Origin: DATATV01 sp036268615
GTDB lineage: Bacteria; Actinomycetota; Actinomycetes; Mycobacteriales; Pseudonocardiaceae
Assembly (NCBI GenBank): GCA_036268615.1
Contig: DATATV010000147.1
Coordinates: 1 to 64,000 of the forward strand
Direction: 5' to 3'
DNA length: 64,000 nt
Below, piece by piece: positions 42,610 through 50,763 of the stretch; position 1 is the stretch's first letter, and every line of letters starts with the position of its first letter. The notes under the pieces were generated by a model. It ran no database searches and was not told the DNA's origin. It was given only the letters and a program-made list of their open reading frames with translations. A program made the translations under genes and the position numbers.

Positions 42610-43832
42610 CGCTGGTTGCCTCGGTTCAGTTCCTGCCGGGCGATGGTGCGCAGGTGCACCTCGTCCGGTCCGTCGGCCAGGTGCAGCGTGCGGACCTGGG
42701 CCCACGCCGAGGCCAGCGGGGTGTCCGCGGACACCCCGGCGCCGCCGTGGGTCTGGATGGCCCGGTCCAACACGTAGCTGGCGACCCGTGGTGCCGCCAC
42801 CTTGATCGCCGCGATCTCCGTCCGGGCGTCCTTCGCGCCGACGTTGTCGATCAGCCACGCCGCCTTGAGCACGAGCAGTCGGGCCTGCTCGATCGCCAGG
42901 CGGGACTCGGCGATCCACTCCTGCACCACGCCGTGCGACGCGATCGGCTGGCCGAACGTGCTGCGTTCGCCGGCCCGTGCGCACATCAGCTCCAGGGCGC
43001 GCTCGGCCATGCCGATGCACCGCATGCAGTGGTGGATCCGGCCCGGGCCGAGGCGCGCCTGGGCCATCCGGAAGCCGCCGCCTTCCTCGCCCAGCAGGTT
43101 CTCCCTCGGCACGCGGACGTTGTCGTAGTGAATCAGTCCGTGACCGCCGTGTGGACCGTCGTCGTAACCGAACACCGTGGTCGAGCGCTCCACCGTCACG
43201 CCGGGCGTGTCGAGCGGGACGAGCACCATCGAGTGCCGGACGTGCCGTTCCGCGTCGGGGTTGCTGACACCCATGACGATCGCGACCTTGCACTCCTCCC
43301 GCAACGCACCCGTGGACCACCACTTGTGGCCGTTGACGAGGTAGGTTTCGCCGTCCGGCGTGATCGTGGTCGCGATGTTGGTCGCGTCCGACGACGCGAC
43401 GCCGGGCTCGGTCATCGAGAAGCACGATCGGATCTCACCGGCGAGCAGCGGGGTCAGCCATTGGTCGATCTGCGCCTCGGTGGCGAACATGGCCAGCAGT
43501 TCCATGTTGCCGGTGTCCGGCGCCGAGCAGTTCATCGCCTCGGGGGCGATGGCGTGGGATCGGCCGGTGAGTTCGGCGATCGGCGCATAGTCGAGGACGC
43601 TCAGCCCCGCGCCGTGCCGGCTGTCGGGCAGGAAGAGGTTCCACAGGCCGCGTTTGCGGGCTTCGACCTTCAGTTCGGCCAGTACCCCGGGCGTGCGGAA
43701 GGGGGTGCCGGCCGCCCGGTTGGCCGTCGCCTGCTGCTCGAACTGTTCCTCCACCGGGTAGACGCACTCGTCGAGGAATTGCCTGGTGTCCTTTTGCAGG
43801 GCCTGGGAGCGTTCACTGTGGGCGAAGTCCAT
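42606..43832 (-). CDS. Acyl-CoA dehydrogenase of the ACAD11/LvaC-like type
   Basis: A 408-residue flavoprotein. The opening DECVYPVEEQFEQQ and RGLWNLFLPD, then SMTEPGVASSDATNIATTITPDGETYLVNGHKWW, are typical of the long ACAD10/ACAD11/LvaC group and not of standard short-chain dehydrogenases. HGGAGVSADTPLASAWAQVRTLHLADGPDEVHLRTIARQEL closes the FAD and substrate domain. In levulinate catabolism, LvaC acts on a 4-phosphoacyl-CoA made by the kinase LvaA to give a 3-hydroxyacyl-CoA. A kinase of the right type is encoded six bases upstream. The same chemistry is therefore plausible here. Confidence 0.9.
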   Translation of the reverse strand: MDFAHSERSQALQKDTRQFLDECVYPVEEQFEQQATANRAAGTPFRTPGVLAELKVEARKRGLWNLFLPDSRHGAGLSVLDYAPIAELTGRSHAIAPEAMNCSAPDTGNMELLAMFATEAQIDQWLTPLLAGEIRSCFSMTEPGVASSDATNIATTITPDGETYLVNGHKWWSTGALREECKVAIVMGVSNPDAERHVRHSMVLVPLDTPGVTVERSTTVFGYDDGPHGGHGLIHYDNVRVPRENLLGEEGGGFRMAQARLGPGRIHHCMRCIGMAERALELMCARAGERSTFGQPIASHGVVQEWIAESRLAIEQARLLVLKAAWLIDNVGAKDARTEIAAIKVAAPRVASYVLDRAIQTHGGAGVSADTPLASAWAQVRTLHLADGPDEVHLRTIARQELNRGNQR

Positions 43833-43838
43833 GGGTGT

Positions 43839-44879
43839 CTATGCCTCTCGCTGTCGCGCTGTCAGTGACCGCAGCGCGGCCTGCAGCAGGAGTGGTACTG
43901 AGTCGCCGACCTCGTCGAAACCGGCGCCGACCGTCTGCCCCGCCTGGTGTCGGCGGCGGATGGTTTCGGAGATGACCGCCAGTTTGAAGTAGCCGAACGC
44001 GATGTACCACCGGAGGTGGCGCAGGTCGCGGCCGGAGAAAGCCCGGTAGCGGTCGGTGAGTTGCTCGGCCGTCTGGAAGCTGTGCTCGGTCGGCAGCGGA
44101 GCCAGGTCGAACTCCGGTGCGTTGGCCAGCGTGTGGTAGACGATGAGCAGGCCGAGGTCGGTCAGCGGATCGCCGAGGGTCGCCATCTCCCAGTCGATCA
44201 CGGCGGCGACCCGGTCGACGTCGGCTGCGAAGATCACGTTCGCGATGCGGTAGTCGCCGTGCACGATCCCGGCTGGTGACGGTGGCGGAATCGACCCGGT
44301 CAACCGGTCCACGACCAGTTCGAGTTCGGGCAGCGGCCGTGTTTCGGAGGCGGTCCACTGCTGCTGCCAGCGGGCCAGCTGCCGGGTCAGAAAGCCCTCC
44401 GGGCGGCCGAAATCGCCCAGTCCGACAGTGCCGGGGTCGACCTCGTGCAAGGCCAGGAGCGTGTCGATCAGGACCTTGCCCGCGCGGGCCGCCTGGGTGG
44501 GACCGAGGGCGGCGGTCGCCGCCGCGGTGTCCAGGATTCGGCCGTCCACGAAGTCCATCAGGTAGAACGGCGCGCCGAGCACGGTCAGGTCGTCGCAGCA
44601 GGCGACCGCGGCCGGAACCGGGACCGCCGTCGTCCGCAACGCGTTGATGACGCGGTATTCGCGACTCATGTTGTGCGCGGTCGGCAGCACGTGCCCGAGT
44701 GGCGGCCTGCGGAGCGCCCAGATGCTGTGGTCGTCGGTGATGCGATAGGTGAGGTTGGAGTGGCCGCCGGTGACAAGCCGGCCGGTCAGCGGTCCGTGCC
44801 GGAGTCCGGGGCGGGCCGTGTCGAGCCAGTCGGTGAGGCGGCGCAGATCGAGCCCCGGCAGGGCGGTGCCGGCGGTCAT
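43839..44879 (-). CDS. APH-type phosphotransferase, ACAD10/LvaA-like
   Basis: A 346-residue kinase of the aminoglycoside phosphotransferase fold: GGHSNLTYRITDD (nucleotide loop), LRRPPLG, ACCDDLTVLGAPFYLMDFVDG, and catalytic GIVHGDYRIANVIF with metal-binding VIDWEMATLGDPLTDLG. This variant is the kinase part of ACAD10/11 and LvaA, which phosphorylates 4-hydroxyacyl-CoA. ATG 44879 overlaps the preceding SDR stop as ATGA. Together with the following ACAD gene it forms the pathway pair. Confidence 0.88.
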   Translation of the reverse strand: MTAGTALPGLDLRRLTDWLDTARPGLRHGPLTGRLVTGGHSNLTYRITDDHSIWALRRPPLGHVLPTAHNMSREYRVINALRTTAVPVPAAVACCDDLTVLGAPFYLMDFVDGRILDTAAATAALGPTQAARAGKVLIDTLLALHEVDPGTVGLGDFGRPEGFLTRQLARWQQQWTASETRPLPELELVVDRLTGSIPPPSPAGIVHGDYRIANVIFAADVDRVAAVIDWEMATLGDPLTDLGLLIVYHTLANAPEFDLAPLPTEHSFQTAEQLTDRYRAFSGRDLRHLRWYIAFGYFKLAVISETIRRRHQAGQTVGAGFDEVGDSVPLLLQAALRSLTARQREA

Positions 44880-45688
44880 GGCGTGGGCCGGACGAGGTAA
44901 CCCCCGTCGACGGCCAGGGTCTGGCCGGTGATCCAGGACGCGGCGTCGGAGCACAGGAACGCCGCTGCCTCGGCGATGTCGCGGGGCGTGCCCAGCCGGC
45001 CAAGGGGCAGACCGGCCGCTGCTTCGGCTTCACCGTCCACCCAGAGGGCCCGCGACAGGTCCGTCTTGACCAGGCCGGGGGCGATCGAGTTGACCCGCAC
45101 GTCCGGGGCGAGCTCCATGGCCAGCTGCCTCGTCAGCTGGATCAGGGCGGCCTTGGTGGTTCCGTACCAGCCGAGGTCGGTGTCGAGGTCGATGCCGCTG
45201 GTCGAGGCGATGTTGAGGACAACACCGCCGTTGTCCCGCAGGTAGCCGTCCCACGCGGCCTGGACCCACGACAGCGGGCCCCAGAGATTGACCGCGACGG
45301 TCTTCTCGGCCCGGCCACGGTCGATGCCCACCAGCGGGCCGAAGTAGGGGTTGGTGGCGGCGTTGTTGACCAGGATGTCGAGCGAACCGTAGCGCTCCAA
45401 CGCCAGCGCGACGCTCGCCCGCGCGTCTTCGTCGGAGTCGGCCTTGGCGACCCGGTAGCTCACGGCGTCGGCCGGCACGCCGGTCTGTCGGATCTCCTCG
45501 ACAGCGGCGATGAGACCTGCTTCCCGGCGGGACACGAGCAGGACGCGCGCACCGAGCTGGGTCAGCAGGGTCGAGATGCCAAGACCGATGCCGCGTGATC
45601 CGCCGGTCACGAGTGCGGTACGCCCGGCCAGCGGGTGGGTGCGGTCGATGACCGGGTCGGGCGCGGTAACGGGGGAGGTGTCGGCCAC
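44876..45688 (-). CDS. SDR-family oxidoreductase
   Basis: A 270-residue SDR: ALVTGGSRGIGLGISTLL, NNAATNP, a catalytic YGTTK, and NSIAPGLVKTDL. Similar to 3-oxoacyl or secondary-alcohol dehydrogenases of CoA clusters. It is the second gene of the minus-strand operon; the enoyl-CoA hydratase stop is 64 bp upstream. Confidence 0.88.
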   Translation of the reverse strand: MADTSPVTAPDPVIDRTHPLAGRTALVTGGSRGIGLGISTLLTQLGARVLLVSRREAGLIAAVEEIRQTGVPADAVSYRVAKADSDEDARASVALALERYGSLDILVNNAATNPYFGPLVGIDRGRAEKTVAVNLWGPLSWVQAAWDGYLRDNGGVVLNIASTSGIDLDTDLGWYGTTKAALIQLTRQLAMELAPDVRVNSIAPGLVKTDLSRALWVDGEAEAAAGLPLGRLGTPRDIAEAAAFLCSDAASWITGQTLAVDGGYLVRPTP

Positions 45689-45752
45689 GGGGTTCTCGGT
45701 GTCCTTTCTCGACTTGGCCGGCTCGGTGCCGCGCCGGCCGGCGGGGAGCGGT

Positions 45753-46553
45753 CTATCGGCCTTGGAACCTGGGTGGCCGGCGTTCGAGGAACGCGGCGAC
45801 GCCCTCGTTGGAGTCCTCGGTGTCGTTGTTCATCACCACGGCCATTTCGGCATCGCCCAGGGAGGTGTCGAAGCTGACCTCCAGTGCGCGGCGCATGATG
45901 CGCTTGGTGATGCGCACCGTGACCGCGGCCCGGGAAGCCAGGTCCTGGGCCAGCTTCGTGGTCCGCTCGGTGAGGTTCCCGGCGGCGACGACCTCGGTGA
46001 CCAGGCCGAGTTCCAGAGCCGTTGCGGCGTCGTACTTCTCGCTGAGCGCGACCATCCGAAAGGCTCGGTCGAAGCCCATCACCCGGGGGAACAGCCACGC
46101 GCCGCCCTCGTCCGGCAGCGCCCCGGCCACGCCACTGGTGTCGCCGAGGATCGCCGTGTCGGCCGCGATGCGGAAGTCGCACAACAGGGCGAGCGCGAGG
46201 CCGCCGGCGATCGCCGGGCCGTTGATCATCGCGATCACCGGTTTGTCGAGCTGGTAGAGCCTTCGCATCACCGGGTGCATGCCTTCGCGCATGACGGCGC
46301 CGTGGCCGAGCTGTCGACTGCGGGCCTTGAGCATCTCGGCGTGGCCGGACAGGTCGCCACCGGAGCAGAACCCACGGCCGGCACCGGTGATGACGAGCAC
46401 GCGCTCGTCGTCGGTTCGCGAGAAATGATCAAGCGCGGCGCTGATCTCCTCGCACATCACGGTCGTGTAGGCGTTGAGGGTGGTGGGCCGGTTCAGCGTG
46501 AGCGTGACGACGCCGAGCGGACCGACCGTGTAGTGGATCTGGGAATAGGTCAC
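45753..46553 (-). CDS. Enoyl-CoA hydratase/isomerase
   Basis: A 266-residue crotonase. GAGRGFCSGGDLSGH and MINGPAIAGGLALALLCDFRIAAD form the CoA-binding and oxyanion region, and GVAGALPDEGGAWLFPRVMG carries an acidic residue at the expected catalytic position. First gene of the six-gene minus-strand operon, preceded by promoter TTGACG-17-TAGAAC. Confidence 0.9.
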   Translation of the reverse strand: MTYSQIHYTVGPLGVVTLTLNRPTTLNAYTTVMCEEISAALDHFSRTDDERVLVITGAGRGFCSGGDLSGHAEMLKARSRQLGHGAVMREGMHPVMRRLYQLDKPVIAMINGPAIAGGLALALLCDFRIAADTAILGDTSGVAGALPDEGGAWLFPRVMGFDRAFRMVALSEKYDAATALELGLVTEVVAAGNLTERTTKLAQDLASRAAVTVRITKRIMRRALEVSFDTSLGDAEMAVVMNNDTEDSNEGVAAFLERRPPRFQGR

Positions 46554-46636
46554 GTCGTCACCGTCATGGGGACTCCAGTCTGAAGGCGCGCTCCGGAGAA
46601 AGGCCGAGGTGTGCAGGTCACGCTGCTGTGGTGTCC

Positions 46637-46665
46637 GTTCTAGCTGAAGCTGAGGTCGACGTCAA
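46637..46665 (-). promoter_or_regulatory. Promoter of the enoyl-CoA hydratase/kinase operon with palindromic operator
   Basis: Minus-strand -35 TTGACG (46665-46660) and -10 TAGAAC (46642-46637), 17 bp apart, 84 bp before ATG 46553. The -35 lies in TTGACGTCGACCTCA (46665-46651), the most symmetric copy of a 15-bp element shared by the promoters of this catabolic region. Confidence 0.65.
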
Positions 46666-46723
46666 CTCTGCTGTTCCGGATGGGTCCGCCGGGCGCCGGG
46701 ACGATCCGGATGGCGGCCCGTAC

Positions 46724-46753
46724 TTGGCGTTGAGGTCACATTCAAGGTAGGTT
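46724..46753 (+). promoter_or_regulatory. Promoter of the first TetR gene with operator copy
   Basis: -35 TTGGCG (46724-46729) and -10 TAGGTT (46748-46753), 18 bp apart. TTGAGGTCACATTCA (46730-46744) fills the spacer. ATG 46763 lies ten bases past the -10, so the mRNA may have almost no leader. Repressor binding here would imply autoregulation. Confidence 0.6.
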
Positions 46754-46762
46754 GTCGGTTAA

Positions 46763-47446
46763 ATGCCGACCCGCCAGAAGATCACGAACGCGAACTCGCG
46801 TGGCGCCGTGGCGGGGGAAGCCCCGGCGGCCACCAGTCGTGCGCTACCTCCCACGGCCCGCGGCCAGCGCACCCGGGAAAGTCTCATCGCCGCCGCTCGA
46901 AGTGTGTTCGAGCAACACGGTTACCTGGACGCGCGGCTGAGTGACATCAGCAAGGAGGCCGGCGTCTCGGTCGGCTCGTTCTACGTGTACTTCGCCAGCA
47001 AGGAAGAGATCTTCGCGGCGGTACTGGAACAGGTCCAGGACGAGATGTTGCACCCGCGGGTCAGCGGCGCCGGGCACGGTTCCCGGCCGATCGCCGACAT
47101 CGAGGCCAGCAACCGGGCCTATCTCAGCTGGTACCAGCGCAACGCCCTGTTCATGCGCGCCCTTGAGCAGGCGGCGACCAGCGATGACAACCTGCGTGAG
47201 TTGCGTCGGCGGCGTGGTGAGGCCTTCGCGCGGCGCAATGCCCGCAGTATCCGCGAGTTGCAGGCCAAAGGTCTGGCTGATCCGAGCCTCGACGCGCTGC
47301 TGGCGGCCAAGGCGGTCGACTCGATGGTCGGCCGGATGGCCTATGCGACCTACGTGCTCGGCGACGAGTGCCCGTTCGAGGATCTTGTCGCGGTGCTCAC
47401 CCGGCTGTGGGTGAACGCCCTGCGAATCCAGCCGGATGAATCCTGA
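46763..47446 (+). CDS. TetR-family transcriptional regulator
   Basis: A 227-residue TetR protein. The DNA-binding domain reads RGQRTRESLIAAARSVFEQHGYLDARLSDISKEAGVSVGSFYVYFASKEEIFAAVLEQ. The ligand domain is helical with no recognisable ligand. Divergent from the enoyl-CoA hydratase operon and carrying the shared operator in its own promoter, it is a prime candidate for the regulator of this region, possibly responding to an acyl-CoA. Confidence 0.92.
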   Translation: MPTRQKITNANSRGAVAGEAPAATSRALPPTARGQRTRESLIAAARSVFEQHGYLDARLSDISKEAGVSVGSFYVYFASKEEIFAAVLEQVQDEMLHPRVSGAGHGSRPIADIEASNRAYLSWYQRNALFMRALEQAATSDDNLRELRRRRGEAFARRNARSIRELQAKGLADPSLDALLAAKAVDSMVGRMAYATYVLGDECPFEDLVAVLTRLWVNALRIQPDES

Positions 47447-47623
47447 CCGGTTGCCCGCTCGGTAGGATATCTCGCGATCGTGGGCGCCACAGAACGGCGA
47501 GCACGGCGAGCAGGGCGAGTCGGGCTGTTCTCTCGTCGGCGATCACCCATACTGGGCGCCCGGATCGGTGGTTTGCCGGTGCCCTGGGACGGGTACGCGA
47601 ATGACGAGCGAGGTGAGCGGCTG

Positions 47624-48313
47624 ATGACATCGGCACCGCAGACGGCCCGCGGGCAGCGCACCCGGGCGGCCCTGATCGACGCGGCGCGGCGCGTGTTCGA
47701 GCGTGACGGCTTCCTCGGCGCGCGCATCACCGACATCGCTGATGAGGCCGGCGTCGCCCACGGCACCTACTACACGTACTTCGCGACGAAAGAGGAACTG
47801 TTCCACGTCGTCGCCGCCGCGGTCCTGCTGCGCACGGCGGCCGAGGTGCGGCCGATCCACTACGACAACGTGGAGGACGCGATCCGGGGGATCGTGCGCT
47901 CGACGCGGCGCTACCTGGAGTCCTACCGTCGCGACGCCGCGCTCATCACCGTGATCGACCAGGTCGCGACGTTCGACGCGCGAATGCAGGAGATCCTGAC
48001 CGAGCGTTCCGTGGCCTACATCGCCCGCACCGAGGCACACATCGTGGCGCTGGGCGAGGTGGCCATCCTGCCCGAGGGAATTGATTCCTACTCGGCCGCG
48101 GTCGCGTTGACCGGGATGGTCAGCCGTTATGCCCGTTCGGTCTTCGGTGGCAATCCCTCGATCACCAAAAGGATTCCGTTCGAGCAGTCGGTGCGCACGC
48201 TCACCGTCATGTGGGGCTCCACTCTGGGTTTGTCAGTGCCGCGCTCGCTGATCGACGAGACGGCCGGTAGGCGATCCCGCCCGCGCAAGACGGCGGACCG
48301 CCCGACCCGCTGA
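47624..48313 (+). CDS. TetR-family transcriptional regulator
   Basis: A 229-residue TetR protein, closely similar in its DNA-binding half to the preceding regulator (ARGQRTRAALIDAARRVFERDGFLGARITDIADEAGVAHGTYYTYFATKEELFHVV), so the two may be paralogues that bind related sites. ATG 47624 follows GAGG; a longer open frame upstream lacks homology. It lies 177 bp after the first TetR gene and before the CaiB-ABC operon. Confidence 0.92.
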   Translation: MTSAPQTARGQRTRAALIDAARRVFERDGFLGARITDIADEAGVAHGTYYTYFATKEELFHVVAAAVLLRTAAEVRPIHYDNVEDAIRGIVRSTRRYLESYRRDAALITVIDQVATFDARMQEILTERSVAYIARTEAHIVALGEVAILPEGIDSYSAAVALTGMVSRYARSVFGGNPSITKRIPFEQSVRTLTVMWGSTLGLSVPRSLIDETAGRRSRPRKTADRPTR

Positions 48314-48411
48314 CCGAACCACCCGAAGTCCTCGCTGCCGCCCGTCGCCGTTCGGGCCGACGGGCGGCGAATCCTGTCTTGGACGGACCTGGCCGGGCTG
48401 TCCCAGAATAG

Positions 48412-48439
48412 TTGAAGTTGAGGTCATGTCCAGTAACAA
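48412..48439 (+). promoter_or_regulatory. Upstream promoter-operator of the CaiB-ABC operon
   Basis: -35 TTGAAG (48412-48417) and -10 TAACAA (48434-48439), 16 bp apart, with TTGAGGTCATGTCCA (48418-48432) between them. This is one of two copies of the shared element ahead of the operon. Confidence 0.45.
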
Positions 48440-48504
48440 TCCCGACTCGCCCGGCGGCTCGGTGAGTCCGGCCGCCGGAGCAGCGCCAACGGTGTAACTC
48501 AACA

Positions 48505-48533
48505 TTGACACCGACTTCATGTTCAGGTAGGAA
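48505..48533 (+). promoter_or_regulatory. Main promoter-operator of the CaiB-ABC operon
   Basis: -35 TTGACA (48505-48510) and -10 TAGGAA (48528-48533), 17 bp apart, with TTGACACCGACTTCA (48505-48519) as an operator copy covering the -35. The predicted transcript begins near 48540, where an ATG opens a 20-codon frame ending at 48603. Confidence 0.6.
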
Positions 48534-48647
48534 CACAGCAATGCCAGGTGATTTGGCACGAGCCGGGACGGACACGTCGGCCCCGCGCACCGAGCCACTG
48601 TGACCTCCACGTCCGATCAATCACCGCAGAGAAGGGAAGTCGCGCAG

Positions 48648-48710
48648 GTGGACAACACGCGAGCCACGCCCCACCGGTTGATCACCGCGGCACCGGCCCG
48701 GCCCCGATGA
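48648..48710 (+). other. Possible 20-codon leader ORF coupled to CaiB
   Basis: GTG 48648 has a GAAGGGAAG ribosome site nine bases upstream and opens a 20-codon frame whose TGA (48708-48710) overlaps the CaiB ATG at 48707 as ATGA. The CaiB start itself lacks a ribosome site, so translation of CaiB may depend on this frame. The encoded peptide (VDNTRATPHRLITAAPARPR) has no known motif. Confidence 0.35.
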
Positions 48711-49888
48711 TTCCCCCGCTACAGGGGACGGTCGTCCTCGAACTGAGTCACGCCATCGCCGGTCCGCACTGCGCACAGATCCTGGCCGACCACGGCGCCG
48801 AAGTGATCAAGATCGAGCCGCCGGAGGGCGAGCGAGGTCGGGTCGCACCACCGTTCCTGGACGGCGAGAGCGTCTACTTCGCCTGCCACAACCGAGGCAA
48901 GCGCAGCCTGTGTCTCGACCTCAAGCAGCCTGCCGGACTGGACACGCTACTCACCTTGTGCGACCGCGCCGACGTGGTGATCACCAACTTCAGTGCCGAC
49001 GTGCCCGCGCGGCTCGGCTGGTCCTACGACGTCCTGGCCGCCCGCAACCCGCGGCTGGTCTTCGCGCACATCACCGGTTTCGGGGTCACCGGTGACCAGC
49101 GCGGCGTCCGCGCCTACGACGGGGTGATCCAGGCGATGAGCGGCGTGCCGGATCTCACCGGCGCGAGCGACGGTCCGCCGATGATGGCGGGGAACTTCCC
49201 GGCCGACCACATCACCGGTTACCAGGCCGCCATCGCGGTCCTGATGGCACTGGTCGGTCGGGCCGGCAGCGGCCGAGGTGCCTTTCTCGACATCGCGATG
49301 TTCGACTCCTACTTCGCCACGCTCAGCACCGACATTGCCGAGGCCGTCCAAGGGCGACCGCGCAGGCAGTCGGCCAACAAGGTACTCACCGGCTTCTCCG
49401 ACATGTTCAGCACCCGGGACGGTGCGATCTACCTCGCCCCGCTCGGTGACGTTGCGTGGCAACGATTCTGTCCGGCCGTCGGCCATCCCGAATGGTTGGC
49501 CGGCGTCAGCTACGACGACTCGATCGGGCCGCTGCGCCCGCAGCTCGATCGGGCCGTCGCCGAGTGGGCGGCGAATCGCACCACCGCGCAGGCGACCAAG
49601 GAGATGATCGAGGCCGGTGTTGCGTGCGGTCCGGTCCGGACCCTGTCCGAAGCTGTCGCCGTGGCCGCCGCCGCCGACCGGGGCATGTGCGCCGCGGTCG
49701 AGGCGCCGCACGGGGTTCGGGTGCCCGTGCCGGGGCCGCCGTTGCGGTTCGGACTCGCCGAACGTGCGTACGCGGACCAGGTCCCGGCGCTCGGCCGCGA
49801 CACCGTCGAGGTCCTGCGTGAGTTCGGCTTCGACACCCCGCACATCGACGACCTGATCAGCCACGGCGTCACCCGGACCGCATCGTGA
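48707..49888 (+). CDS. CaiB/BaiF-type (class III) CoA-transferase
   Basis: A 393-residue CoA-transferase: TVVLELSHAIAGPHCAQILADHGAEVIKIEPPEGE, then YFACHNRGKRSLCLDLKQP and VVITNFSADVPARLG, and a GAFLDIAMFDS-type dimer motif. The conserved catalytic Asp is expected near LDIAMFDS. Class III enzymes move CoA from an acyl-CoA donor to a carboxylic acid. It heads an operon with a complete peptide-type importer, so it may activate the imported acid. Ends on the next start as GTGA. Confidence 0.88.
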   Translation: MIPPLQGTVVLELSHAIAGPHCAQILADHGAEVIKIEPPEGERGRVAPPFLDGESVYFACHNRGKRSLCLDLKQPAGLDTLLTLCDRADVVITNFSADVPARLGWSYDVLAARNPRLVFAHITGFGVTGDQRGVRAYDGVIQAMSGVPDLTGASDGPPMMAGNFPADHITGYQAAIAVLMALVGRAGSGRGAFLDIAMFDSYFATLSTDIAEAVQGRPRRQSANKVLTGFSDMFSTRDGAIYLAPLGDVAWQRFCPAVGHPEWLAGVSYDDSIGPLRPQLDRAVAEWAANRTTAQATKEMIEAGVACGPVRTLSEAVAVAAAADRGMCAAVEAPHGVRVPVPGPPLRFGLAERAYADQVPALGRDTVEVLREFGFDTPHIDDLISHGVTRTAS

Positions 49889-50730
49889 CCGCCGCGTCGT
49901 CCGCGCAACGCCAGGCGCCCGAGACCGGACCGGCCGCGCCGATACTGACGGTCGAGAATCTGGTCATCGAGTACCGCGGCGACCGGTCCCACCGGACCCG
50001 TGCGGTCGACGGGGTCAGCCTCGACGTCCGGGCGGGTGAAATCGTCGGCGTGGTCGGGGAATCCGGGTCGGGCAAGAGCACACTGGGCCGCACCGTCGCC
50101 GGCTTCCAGCAACCTGCTTCCGGCCGCGTCCTGTTGCCCGGTCCCGACGGCGGTCTGCGGCCGCGCGCCGGCACACACGGCTACCGCGACGTCCAGATGA
50201 TCTTCCAGGAGTCGGCTTCCGCGCTCGATCCCCGTGCCTCCGTGCGACGGATTCTGCGCGAGGCCTTCCAGCCAATGCCACCGATCTTCCGCCGCCACAG
50301 CACCGAGGCTCGCGAGACGCTGACCGCCCAGATCCACGCGGCACTGCGTCGGGTCGAGCTTCCCGAGCACTACACCGGAAAACGCTCCAGTGAGCTGTCC
50401 GGCGGTGAGAAACAACGAGTGGCCATCGCCAGGGCACTGGCCGCCGAGCCCGCGCTGATCGTCTGCGACGAAGCGGTGGCGGCCCTCGATGTGGCCGTTC
50501 GCGCCATCACGTTGAACCTGCTTGCGCACCTGCGAGCCCAGACCGGGATCGCACTGCTGTTCATCTCCCACGACATCTCCGTCGTCGGCCATCTCGCCGA
50601 CCGGATCGTGGTCATGCACCAAGGACGAGTTGTCGAAACCGGCCCGGTCAACGACGTGCTGGACAACCCGCAGGACGACTACACGCAACGCCTGATCGAG
50701 TCGGTACCCAGGCTCGAACTCGAGTCCTGA
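49885..50730 (+). CDS. Dpp/Opp-type ABC transporter ATP-binding protein (F-like)
   Basis: A 281-residue ATPase: Walker A GESGSGKST, Q-loop FQESASALDPR, signature LSGGEKQR, Walker B IVCDEAVAALD, and switch SHD. The GES and ALDP motifs are typical of DppF/OppF. GTG 49885 overlaps the CaiB stop. It comes before the binding protein, with the second ATPase (D-like) after it; this split of the two ATPases is unusual but all parts are present. Confidence 0.92.
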   Translation: MTAASSAQRQAPETGPAAPILTVENLVIEYRGDRSHRTRAVDGVSLDVRAGEIVGVVGESGSGKSTLGRTVAGFQQPASGRVLLPGPDGGLRPRAGTHGYRDVQMIFQESASALDPRASVRRILREAFQPMPPIFRRHSTEARETLTAQIHAALRRVELPEHYTGKRSSELSGGEKQRVAIARALAAEPALIVCDEAVAALDVAVRAITLNLLAHLRAQTGIALLFISHDISVVGHLADRIVVMHQGRVVETGPVNDVLDNPQDDYTQRLIESVPRLELES

Positions 50731-50763
50731 GCTCCGGCGCGTTCATCGAAGGGAAGTCCGACC

